A stretch of DNA of 9,757 nucleotides from Anaerolineae bacterium (GTDB taxonomy: Bacteria > Chloroflexota > Anaerolineae > Anaerolineales > UBA4823), in assembly GCA_030622805.1 (NCBI GenBank), contig JAUXFR010000022.1:1-9757 (forward strand), given 5' to 3'. Position numbers and translations under genes: made by a program. Positions within the stretch are counted from its first letter, which is position 1. Each line of letters begins with the position of its first letter. Under the pieces are notes generated by a model, which worked only from the letters and a program-made list of their open reading frames with translations, ran no database searches and was not told the origin of the DNA. This document shows positions 1-5,037 of this stretch, in pieces.

Positions 1-732
1 CCCGCGTGTTGTGATAAGTAAGAAGATGGCATCTGGTTCCAGAAGATCACGGAGTTTGTGTGCAATTGATGATAATTCTTCGTCCATATCTCCAGCGTCG
101 CCACAGGCAACAATGATTGTGAAACTGTGAACATGATAATGCTTCGCCTGCTCACGCACCCTATCATAGAGTGTCTGTTGTAATAGCGACAACGGATGAT
201 TCAGAAAATTGACTGCGATTCCCAGATCCGCACCCTGGTCAAGCAAATAAGAAGCAGCTTGCATGTCGCGAGAGGTGGTCCTTGTATAGGTTAATGAACC
301 GGTATCCTCATAGATACCCAGCAGAAATAAGGTTGCCTGGGCTGTGGTCAGGATAACGTCTCTCTCATGTAAAATCTCTACGATCAGCGTTATGGTTGCG
401 CCTACTTCTGCTCTGGTTACAGACCAGTCATCCGGAATCCCGTCTCGTAATGGGTGATGATCGATGACCTGCACCCTGGTTTCCGGTCCCATACCCTTTA
501 CGCTTACGGATGATTGTGAATCAACCAGAGTTACAGATTCAATGGACTGGTTTGGTAAGTCACGCGGATCTACGAAAGGCAGGTCGACGCCATAGAGAGT
601 CAAGAAAGCCCTGACATTGCGATTCATTCGCCGTGGAAGGACGGGAACCGCTTTTTTATCGATCAGGTGTGCGCCCAACAATGAAGCCAGCGCGTCAAAA
701 TCTGCCTGTTCGTGAGTTAGTATGATATGCAT
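1..732 (-). CDS. DHH-family phosphoesterase N-terminus, probably of a DHH/CBS/poly(A)-polymerase fusion protein (partial)
   Basis: An open frame runs leftward from ATG at 732 through the window edge with no stop, giving 244 visible residues; the C-terminus is missing. The start MHIILTHEQADFDALAS carries the DHH-type metal-binding signature (QADFDA, residues 9-14). Further metal-site motifs are LVDSQ (69-73) and DHHPLRD (91-97), followed by a GIYEDTGSLTYT motif (139-150). Residues from about 200 onward look like the start of the DHHA1 substrate-binding region. DHH proteins are Mn2+-dependent phosphoesterases acting on nanoRNA, cyclic dinucleotides or related substrates. From family knowledge, this N-terminal type in Chloroflexota usually continues into CBS domains and a tRNA nucleotidyltransferase/poly(A) polymerase domain, but none of that is visible here. 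There is no strong ribosome site before the ATG. It is transcribed divergently from the gene at 883. The DHH assignment is firm; the fusion architecture is inference. Confidence 0.88.
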   Translation of the reverse strand, partial: MHIILTHEQADFDALASLLGAHLIDKKAVPVLPRRMNRNVRAFLTLYGVDLPFVDPRDLPNQSIESVTLVDSQSSVSVKGMGPETRVQVIDHHPLRDGIPDDWSVTRAEVGATITLIVEILHERDVILTTAQATLFLLGIYEDTGSLTYTRTTSRDMQAASYLLDQGADLGIAVNFLNHPLSLLQQTLYDRVREQAKHYHVHSFTIIVACGDAGDMDEELSSIAHKLRDLLEPDAIFLLITTRG

Positions 733-768
733 GGCGTTATCTGTTTGCTCAAAATAGTTATGATTAAT

Positions 769-796
769 ATTTTACTCTACAAAGGTCATTTGTCAT
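769..796 (-). promoter_or_regulatory. Candidate sigma-70-type promoter for the leftward DHH gene
   Basis: Read on the minus strand, ATGACA (791-796; 5 of 6 to the -35 consensus) and TAAAAT (769-774; 5 of 6 to the -10 consensus) are separated by 16 bp. The predicted start near 762 would leave a leader of about 30 nt before the ATG at 732. This is consensus matching in an AT-rich gap, so confidence is moderate. Confidence 0.35.
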
Positions 797-841
797 TGTA
801 ATTCCGAAAGAACAGATTATTAGTGTGTGAAAGTGGGGATT

Positions 842-847
842 TATAAT
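842..847 (+). promoter_or_regulatory. Candidate -10 element for the rightward gene block
   Basis: A perfect TATAAT lies 35 bp before the ATG at 883. No convincing -35 is seen at 16-18 bp upstream. The element lies inside a 7-bp perfect inverted repeat, GGGGATT (835-841) and AATCCCC (875-881), whose right arm ends one base before the start codon. This repeat could be a regulator site or chance. It is the only promoter-like sequence I see for the genes from 883 to 4290. Confidence 0.3.
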
Positions 848-882
848 TCCAGGATTGGATTTTTATGTGATAATAATCCCCT

Positions 883-1116
883 ATGGAAAAAGAATTGGAG
901 CTTTTGTGGGATGGATTGCTTTCACGACAACCCGATCGAGTATGTGAAATTTTTCGTGTCTTCGATAAAGAGGTGCAAACATCAGTGCTGTCCCATCTGA
1001 AACGAATGGCGATCGAAGATGGCTGGCATCCAGAACAACGAAAATCGGCGCGAGCAGCATTATCAGCTCTAGAGGCATGTTCGCAGGATTACCCGGTTGA
1101 TCAGAAGTCGAATTGA
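883..1116 (+). CDS. Small unrecognised helical protein (77 aa)
   Basis: I do not recognise a named family. The 77-residue protein is rich in Glu, Arg, Lys, Leu and Ala and should be almost entirely alpha-helical. It has no signal peptide, membrane segment or cysteine pair. Its most distinctive stretch is HLKRMAIEDGWHPEQRKSAR (residues 38-57), whose Trp-His-Pro-Glu-Gln core looks like a family signature. The ATG at 883 is the only sensible start because an in-frame TAA lies at 874-876. No Shine-Dalgarno sequence precedes it, which is unlike proS or mdh here. The stop codon overlaps a possible TTG start of the next gene (TTGA at 1113-1116), which argues for co-transcription and against a spurious frame. 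The opposite-strand frame over the same bases is a shadow. A helper or regulator role for the downstream pyrophosphohydrolase is possible, but nothing in the sequence shows it. Confidence 0.72.
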   Translation: MEKELELLWDGLLSRQPDRVCEIFRVFDKEVQTSVLSHLKRMAIEDGWHPEQRKSARAALSALEACSQDYPVDQKSN

Positions 1117-1148
1117 CCAAACAATATCAGCTAAAAAAATCAAACCTG

Positions 1149-1460
1149 ATGGATATATCTGAACTAACCAATAAAATGCATCATTTTGTACGCTCGCAGG
1201 GATGGTATGAAGATGATAGCTGTCGTCCCCAAAGTTTACGCAACCTGGCGATATCGTTGAACCTCGAAGCCAGTGAGGTTCTGGAGCACTTCCAATGGAA
1301 TTCAAATTTGGACGATCGAGAAGCGTTAGCCGAAGAACTGGCAGATGTAGGTCTATATCTGCTCCAAATCGCGAGCATCGCCAATATCGATCTCGAAGAG
1401 GCGATATTATCCAAACTTGAACAGAATTATGGGCGGAATTGGGAAGATGGTTCAAAATAA
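1149..1460 (+). CDS. MazG-like nucleotide pyrophosphohydrolase
   Basis: This is an all-alpha NTP pyrophosphohydrolase of the MazG/dCTPase (RS21-C6-like) superfamily. Such enzymes hydrolyse (d)NTPs to (d)NMP plus pyrophosphate and clear non-canonical nucleotides. Counting from the ATG at 1149 (103 residues), LRNLAISLNLEASEVLEHFQW (30-50) contains the first metal motif ExxE (E40, E43), and EELADVGLYLL (62-72) gives the second, ExxD (E63, D66). The C-terminal LEQNYGRNWEDG resembles the KxxxNxxKY-type tail of the family. The ATG at 1149 is preferred because relatives begin at MDIxEL. A TTG at 1113, overlapping the previous stop by 4 bp, would add 12 residues (MTKQYQLKKSNL) and cannot be excluded; neither start has a clear ribosome site. 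Single-domain length fits the small dimeric or tetrameric subfamily rather than full-length MazG. The exact nucleotide substrate cannot be read from sequence. Confidence 0.9.
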   Translation: MDISELTNKMHHFVRSQGWYEDDSCRPQSLRNLAISLNLEASEVLEHFQWNSNLDDREALAEELADVGLYLLQIASIANIDLEEAILSKLEQNYGRNWEDGSK

Positions 1461-1472
1461 AAATACAGTAGA

Positions 1473-2036
1473 ATGGGTGCACAGGTGATGATAATAAAAC
1501 GTGTCTCAGTTTTTGGTGGATCAAGCCCAAAGTCAGGAGATACAGACTACGAGAACGCCTGTAAGTTGGGAAAATACCTGGGTGACGCAGGTTATATCGT
1601 GCTAACAGGGGGGTACATCGGAACAATGGAAGCAGTCTCACGCGGTGTGGTCGAAAATGGTGGACATACCATTGGCGTAACCTGCGACGAAATTGAACGC
1701 TGGCGTCCGGTTGGGCCAAATTCCTGGGTTCAAGAAGAACATCGTTGTGAAAAGCTGCAGGAGCGTTTGACAGTTTTGATTAATGATTGTGATGCGGCGA
1801 TCGCCTTACCGGGAGGGATCGGAACTTTATCGGAAATTTTATTGATGTGGTCTCTGATGTCGATCAAGTCAATCCCCCTCAAGCCGCTCCTGCTGGTTGG
1901 TCAGGGTTGGTATGATACAATGCAGACTTTCATTCGTACTCAGAATCGATATATCCCTGATGAAATGAACAACTACGTAACCTATACTGCTGATGTTGAC
2001 ACAGCGATTGATTATATAAAGAACACGGATATTTAA
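1473..2036 (+). CDS. LOG-family protein (putative nucleoside 5'-monophosphate phosphoribohydrolase)
   Basis: The 187-residue Rossmann-like protein carries the LOG signature PGGIGTLSE (residues 113-121), which forms the active-site and nucleotide-phosphate loop. It also has an N-terminal VSVFGGSSP motif (11-19) and TGGYIGTMEAVSRG (45-58), the family's Gly-rich helix start. Relatives were long annotated as lysine decarboxylases. Characterised members instead split cytokinin riboside 5'-monophosphates or other NMPs into base and ribose 5-phosphate. Tyr48 stands where many relatives have Gly. The start is uncertain: ATG 1473 and ATG 1488 (MIIKRVSVFGG, closer to family N-termini) are both in frame, and neither has a well-placed ribosome site. 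The gene lies 12 bp after the pyrophosphohydrolase and 11 bp before proS, so it is almost certainly in the same transcript. It may work with its neighbour in clearing damaged or surplus nucleotides, which is inference. Confidence 0.88.
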   Translation: MGAQVMIIKRVSVFGGSSPKSGDTDYENACKLGKYLGDAGYIVLTGGYIGTMEAVSRGVVENGGHTIGVTCDEIERWRPVGPNSWVQEEHRCEKLQERLTVLINDCDAAIALPGGIGTLSEILLMWSLMSIKSIPLKPLLLVGQGWYDTMQTFIRTQNRYIPDEMNNYVTYTADVDTAIDYIKNTDI

Positions 2037-2047
2037 GAGGATCTTGC

Positions 2048-3481
2048 ATGAGCACTGATAAACTACCTTCTCGATCGGAACACTTCTCTGAATGGTACAA
2101 CCAGGTGGTCTTAAAAGCTGAGCTGGCAGACTATGCCCCTGTAAGGGGGTGTATGGTTGTGCGACCTTATGGATGGGCTCTGTGGGAAAATATTCAAAAG
2201 GGGCTCGATCGTCGTTTTAAAGAAACAGGACATGAAAATGCGGCTTTTCCGCTTTTTATTCCAATGCATTTTTTAGAAAAAGAAAAAGAGCATGTAGAAG
2301 GATTCTCACCTGAATTGGCTGTTGTTACAGTTGGAGGTGGGGAAGTACTCGAAGAACCGCTGGTTGTTCGTCCAACATCTGAGACGATTATTGGGTATAT
2401 GTATGCAAAATGGATAAAATCTTATCGAGATCTGCCCATCCTGATCAATCAATGGGGCAACGTGGTCCGCTGGGAAATGCGCACGAAATTATTCTTACGC
2501 ACGTTAGAATTTTACTGGCAGGAGGGACATACAGCACACGCGACATCCGCCGAAGCAAAGCAGGAAACGCTGCAGATGCTGGATGTGTATTCGGATTTTG
2601 CTATAAATGATGCAGCAGTCCCTGTAATACCTGGTTTGAAGAGTGAGCGGGAGAAGTTTGCCGGTGCGGTTCGTTCTTATACAATAGAGGGCATGATGGG
2701 CGACACGCGAGCCCTGCAGTCAGGCACGTCTCATTTCCTGGGACAGAACTTCGCTAAAGCTTTTGATATCCAATTTCTCGATTCAAACAATGAACTGCAG
2801 TACGCCTGGACGACTTCCTGGGGATTAAGCACACGATTCATTGGTGCGATCCTCATGACCCATGGTGATGATCAGGGATTGATCCTGCCGCCGAAGCTGG
2901 CTCCAATCCAGGTTGTACTTGTTCCTATTTTTAAGTCGGAAGATGAAAAAACTAAAGTCATGTCTGTTGTAGAGGGTGTAAAAGATGAATTGAAAGATTT
3001 TCGCCTGCATGTGGACGATCGGACGGAAGTAACTCCCGGATTTAAATTTAATGATTGGGAGATGCGGGGTGTACCACTGAGGATTGAAATTGGTCCACGG
3101 GATGTCGAGAAAAACTCGGTCGCTTTTGCGCGGCGGGACAAACCGGGTAGGGAAGGAAAAACATTTGTTTCACAGGACCAATTGACCGCACAAGTCGCAG
3201 AGATGCTTGAGCGGATCCAGGCTTCGCTTTATGATCGCGCGCTTGCGTTCCGTGAATCCAACACACACAATCCGAAGGATTATGATGAACTGCGTGAAGT
3301 GGTTAAATCCGGCTGGGCGTATTCCTGGTGGTGTGGTGATGAGGCATGTGAACAACAGGTAAAGGATGATACAAAAGCAACTACACGCTGTATGCCATTG
3401 GACCAACCTCAGGGTGAGGGCACCTGTATTGTATGTAATCGCCCGGCCATGAAAAAGATATACTTTGCCAGGGCGTATTAA
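2048..3481 (+). CDS. proS: Prolyl-tRNA synthetase, archaeal/eukaryote-like (type 3)
   Basis: This cytosolic class II enzyme charges tRNA-Pro with proline using ATP. The 477 residues match the compact ProS type without the bacterial INS editing insertion. The Thr-Ser-Glu loop is in VVRPTSETIIGY (residues 106-117), motif 2 is RWEMRTKLFLRTLEFYWQEG (141-160), and motif 3 is around GLSTRFIGAILMTHGD (259-274). The anticodon-binding domain starts near IQVVLVPIF (287-295). The C-terminal domain has a Cys4 zinc site (C429, C434, C460, C463), and the chain ends in the family's terminal Tyr (FARAY). This is the architecture of the Thermus-type enzyme. AGAGG (2036-2040) lies 7 nt before the ATG, a clear ribosome site overlapping the stop region of the preceding gene. 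No T-box leader is seen, so expression probably follows the upstream genes. No defects are visible. Confidence 0.97.
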   Translation: MSTDKLPSRSEHFSEWYNQVVLKAELADYAPVRGCMVVRPYGWALWENIQKGLDRRFKETGHENAAFPLFIPMHFLEKEKEHVEGFSPELAVVTVGGGEVLEEPLVVRPTSETIIGYMYAKWIKSYRDLPILINQWGNVVRWEMRTKLFLRTLEFYWQEGHTAHATSAEAKQETLQMLDVYSDFAINDAAVPVIPGLKSEREKFAGAVRSYTIEGMMGDTRALQSGTSHFLGQNFAKAFDIQFLDSNNELQYAWTTSWGLSTRFIGAILMTHGDDQGLILPPKLAPIQVVLVPIFKSEDEKTKVMSVVEGVKDELKDFRLHVDDRTEVTPGFKFNDWEMRGVPLRIEIGPRDVEKNSVAFARRDKPGREGKTFVSQDQLTAQVAEMLERIQASLYDRALAFRESNTHNPKDYDELREVVKSGWAYSWWCGDEACEQQVKDDTKATTRCMPLDQPQGEGTCIVCNRPAMKKIYFARAY

Positions 3482-3486
3482 GTTTC

Positions 3487-4290
3487 ATGCCAGCCATATA
3501 CCCTGCCCGGTTGAAAAAACAGATAGCTGACCTGGTAGATTATTTCGATCAACCGACCGTCTTTGTTAGAGAACTGCATCACCTGTTGAATCAATACGCA
3601 GATCGAGTGCACAGGTATGGTCAGTCTGGTGAACCTGTGCCTTTGCTCAATGCCTATAAGGTGCGTTCACCGATTTTACGACATATTTCGCAGGAGCTGG
3701 GTCAGAGAGCGGTAAAATACCCTGAAGACGCGTTATCCCTAAGTGATGCACTGTGGGAAGAAGCCTATTTGGAGTTCAAGCAGCTGGCGGTTTCCCTACT
3801 TGGTAAGATACCTCTAAATCCACCCGATCATATTTTGGAAAGGATTCGTCGTTGGGTTCAGGATGAGTCCGATACTCAAATCATCGATTATGTTTTCGTT
3901 TATGGGCTGTCAAGTGTATGGGCACAGGATAAGGAATTCGTTATGGATATGATCGAAGGATGGTTAATTGATACTGATGTTTATGCAAAGCGATTGGGTA
4001 TCAGGGCATTAATACCCATAGTGGAAGATTATTCATATGAGAATATCCCTAACGTTTATCGGCTAATTCATCGGCTTACTTTAACTGCGCCTTCAGATTT
4101 AAACACTGATTTGATTGAATTGATCACTGCCTTAGCGAAACGATCCCCCCAAGAAACAGCTTATTTCCTAAGTCAAAATTTATCTCATCCACAAAGTCAG
4201 CACACCGCGCGGTTGATAAGAAAATGTAAAAGCGAATTTCCAGAAGATATGCAGGATTACTTACTTGCTGCGGTAAGGGGAATACATTAA
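3487..4290 (+). CDS. AlkD-like HEAT-repeat protein (DNA alkylation repair superfamily), catalytic Trp apparently absent
   Basis: The 267 residues form repeated amphipathic helix pairs typical of ALK/HEAT-repeat DNA glycosylase-like proteins. Landmarks align by eye with AlkD: YKVRSPILRHISQELG (residues 57-72), LW..AYLEFKQLAVSLLGKI (89-108), RRWVQDESDTQIIDY (121-135) and YAKRLGIRALIPIV (166-179). AlkD excises positively charged alkylated bases using DNA-facing Trp, Asp and Arg residues. In this hand alignment Asp134 matches the key Asp and Arg169 the key Arg, but Thr130 sits where AlkD has the Trp of its WxxxD motif. The protein may therefore bind DNA without being a canonical glycosylase, or belong to another HEAT subfamily. 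The gene begins 5 bp after proS, so it is very probably co-transcribed and may be translationally coupled; no strong ribosome site is present. No terminator is evident after it. Confidence 0.75.
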   Translation: MPAIYPARLKKQIADLVDYFDQPTVFVRELHHLLNQYADRVHRYGQSGEPVPLLNAYKVRSPILRHISQELGQRAVKYPEDALSLSDALWEEAYLEFKQLAVSLLGKIPLNPPDHILERIRRWVQDESDTQIIDYVFVYGLSSVWAQDKEFVMDMIEGWLIDTDVYAKRLGIRALIPIVEDYSYENIPNVYRLIHRLTLTAPSDLNTDLIELITALAKRSPQETAYFLSQNLSHPQSQHTARLIRKCKSEFPEDMQDYLLAAVRGIH

Positions 4291-4323
4291 TAAAAGGATA
4301 TTTTCCATTCGAGAATTTCCAGC

Positions 4324-4352
4324 TTGCCGATGATTCAGCCCTCTGGTATAAT
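4324..4352 (+). promoter_or_regulatory. rpsO promoter (extended -10)
   Basis: TTGCCG (4324-4329; 4 of 6 to -35) is followed after exactly 17 bp by a perfect TATAAT (4347-4352). The preceding TGG (4344-4346) provides an extended -10 TGn. This is the best promoter in the window. It predicts a transcript start near 4359 and a leader of about 90 nt before the rpsO ATG. It means S15 is made independently of the proS block. Confidence 0.75.
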
Positions 4353-4369
4353 TTGCCCACTCGACTAGT

Positions 4370-4410
4370 CCGGTTGGCAGTTCAGCAAATTTGCTCTGCT
4401 GCTGACCTGG
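4370..4410 (+). promoter_or_regulatory. rpsO 5' leader hairpin, candidate S15 autoregulatory site
   Basis: Bases 4370-4380 pair with 4399-4410 over 11 bp with one bulged U (4408). An inner AGCA/UGCU hairpin sits within the apical loop; the palindrome AGCAAATTTGCT spans 4384-4395. The main stem contains G4376-U4403 directly followed by G4377-C4402, the G-U/G-C step that S15 reads in 16S rRNA. Two CCTG copies (4406-4409, 4414-4417) are complementary to CAGG (4431-4434) in the rpsO ribosome site, offering a route to translational control. Bacterial S15 genes are known to use lineage-specific autoregulatory leaders. That this is one is inference from hand folding. Confidence 0.45.
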
Positions 4411-4448
4411 AGACCTGCGAAAATTATTATCAGGAGTGTGCAGATGTC

Positions 4449-4721
4449 ATGGCTTTAGATAAAAATACGAAAAATGAGTTAATCAAAGAGTTTTCTCGAC
4501 ACGAGAACGACACTGGATCACCAGAAGTACAGGTGGCATTGTTGACAACCCGAATTTCACAACTAACTGACCATTTACGCGAAAATACGCATGACGAATC
4601 CTCGCGAATGGGATTGCTGAAAATGGTTGGAAGAAGACGGCGGTTATTAAACTATATCCTACGTTATGATTACGAGCGTTACGTCGCTTTATCCGATCGT
4701 TTGGGAATTCGACGCAATTAA
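4449..4721 (+). CDS. rpsO: 30S ribosomal protein S15
   Basis: The 90-residue, four-helix primary-binding protein of the 30S platform binds the 16S rRNA three-way junction. It has the family length and the hallmark stretches DTGSPEVQVALLT (residues 21-33) and RMGLLKMVGRRRRLLNYI (53-70). His42, Asp49 and Ser52, the side chains that contact the G-U/G-C step of rRNA, are all present. The frame is open further upstream, to an ATG at 4353 inside the promoter, but family alignment (MALDKNTK) fixes the start at 4449. AGGAG (4432-4436) is the ribosome site, with a rather long 12-nt spacing. A second ATG at 4444, better spaced, opens only a 4-codon frame overlapping the true start. The gene has its own promoter and terminator. 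pnp follows, the classical rpsO-pnp order, but separated here by 316 bp. Confidence 0.97.
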   Translation: MALDKNTKNELIKEFSRHENDTGSPEVQVALLTTRISQLTDHLRENTHDESSRMGLLKMVGRRRRLLNYILRYDYERYVALSDRLGIRRN

Positions 4722-4728
4722 ATAGTTT

Positions 4729-4765
4729 AAGTAGATGGTGAGCAGGTCTCCATCTACTTTATTTT
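4729..4765 (+). terminator. Intrinsic terminator after rpsO
   Basis: AAGTAGATGG (4729-4738) and CCATCTACTT (4750-4759) form a perfect 10-bp stem with an 11-nt loop. The stem runs into a T-rich tract (TTTATTTT, to 4765). It begins 7 bp after the rpsO stop. It should end most rpsO transcripts, so pnp would need its own promoter or read-through. Confidence 0.8.
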
Positions 4766-4805
4766 CGATTTGGTGTAAAGATTTCGCCATTATCGTTTCA
4801 GCATG

Positions 4806-4834
4806 TTGAAACAATAGACCTCATTGTGTATTTC
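4806..4834 (+). promoter_or_regulatory. Weak candidate promoter for pnp
   Basis: TTGAAA (4806-4811; 4 of 6 to -35) and TATTTC (4829-4834; only 3 of 6 to -10) are 17 bp apart. The -35 overlaps a small hairpin, GTTTCA (4795-4800) with TGAAAC (4807-4812). Initiation near 4841 would place the hairpins from 4846 onward at the 5' end of the mRNA. An alternative -10-like TATACT (4929-4934) lacks a good -35. Some transcription start must exist between the rpsO terminator and pnp unless read-through suffices. Confidence 0.25.
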
Positions 4835-4845
4835 AGATTGATCTT

Positions 4846-4903
4846 AGGGAGAAATCCCTGGGGGTGAGCATAAATGCTCCCGGTGTTAGAGCTGCGATAA
4901 CCC
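4846..4903 (+). other. Three tandem hairpins in the pnp leader
   Basis: AGGGA-GAAA-TCCCT (4846-4859) is a 5-bp stem with a GNRA-type tetraloop. The second hairpin pairs GG-U-GAGCA (4863-4870) with TGCTCCC (4875-4881). The third pairs GG-U-GTTA (4882-4888) with TAACCC (4898-4903). The last two are adjacent and share the same design, a bulged U after two G-C pairs at the base. GGGG (4860-4863) could instead pair with CCCC (4901-4904) to close a multibranch structure. I match this to no known riboswitch or ncRNA class. Structures are from hand pairing only. Confidence 0.4.
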
Positions 4904-4944
4904 CAGAATGAATTTGGATGCGCAAATCTATACTATAGCTCGCA

Positions 4945-5034
4945 GGTTGGGAATTGAAAGGCGTTGATATACGGATAGTTTTTCGTTGTCAGCGGCTTTC
5001 AGTCCCTAACCGGGTGGGTAAAAATTAGGAGACT
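4945..5034 (+). promoter_or_regulatory. pnp leader: long hairpin plus alternative SD-sequestering / SD-freeing pairings
   Basis: Bases 4956-4969 pair with 4987-5000 (14 positions, one G-G mismatch, a few G-U pairs). The helix extends through ACG/CGT (4971-4973 with 4984-4986). Directly after it, AGTCCCTAA (5001-5009) pairs with TTAGGAGACT (5025-5034) over 9 bp with one bulged A (5030). This buries AGGAG (5027-5031), the pnp ribosome site. GGTTGGG (4945-4951) can instead pair with CCTAACC (5005-5011), extending the long hairpin and breaking the sequestering stem. The two states exclude each other. In E. coli, pnp is controlled through RNase III cutting of a leader hairpin and PNPase itself; a comparable logic here is inference. 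Confidence 0.5.
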
Positions 5035-5037
5035 ACG

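Noticed and set aside
1069..1719. 216-codon minus-strand open frame
   Set aside because: It lies antisense across the pyrophosphohydrolase and LOG genes, both of which have clear family motifs. Its translation is rich in Arg, His, Leu and Ser, with no recognisable domain.
4353..4448. N-terminal extension of S15 from the ATG at 4353
   Set aside because: This ATG directly follows the -10 element and would precede the predicted transcript start. S15 family length and the AGGAG at 4432-4436 support 4449.
4841..5037. Known riboswitch (c-di-GMP, ydaO, cobalamin, fluoride, ZTP) or tRNA in the pnp leader
   Set aside because: None of the conserved core sequences of these classes was recognised, and no cloverleaf forms. 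Reported only as an unclassified structured leader.
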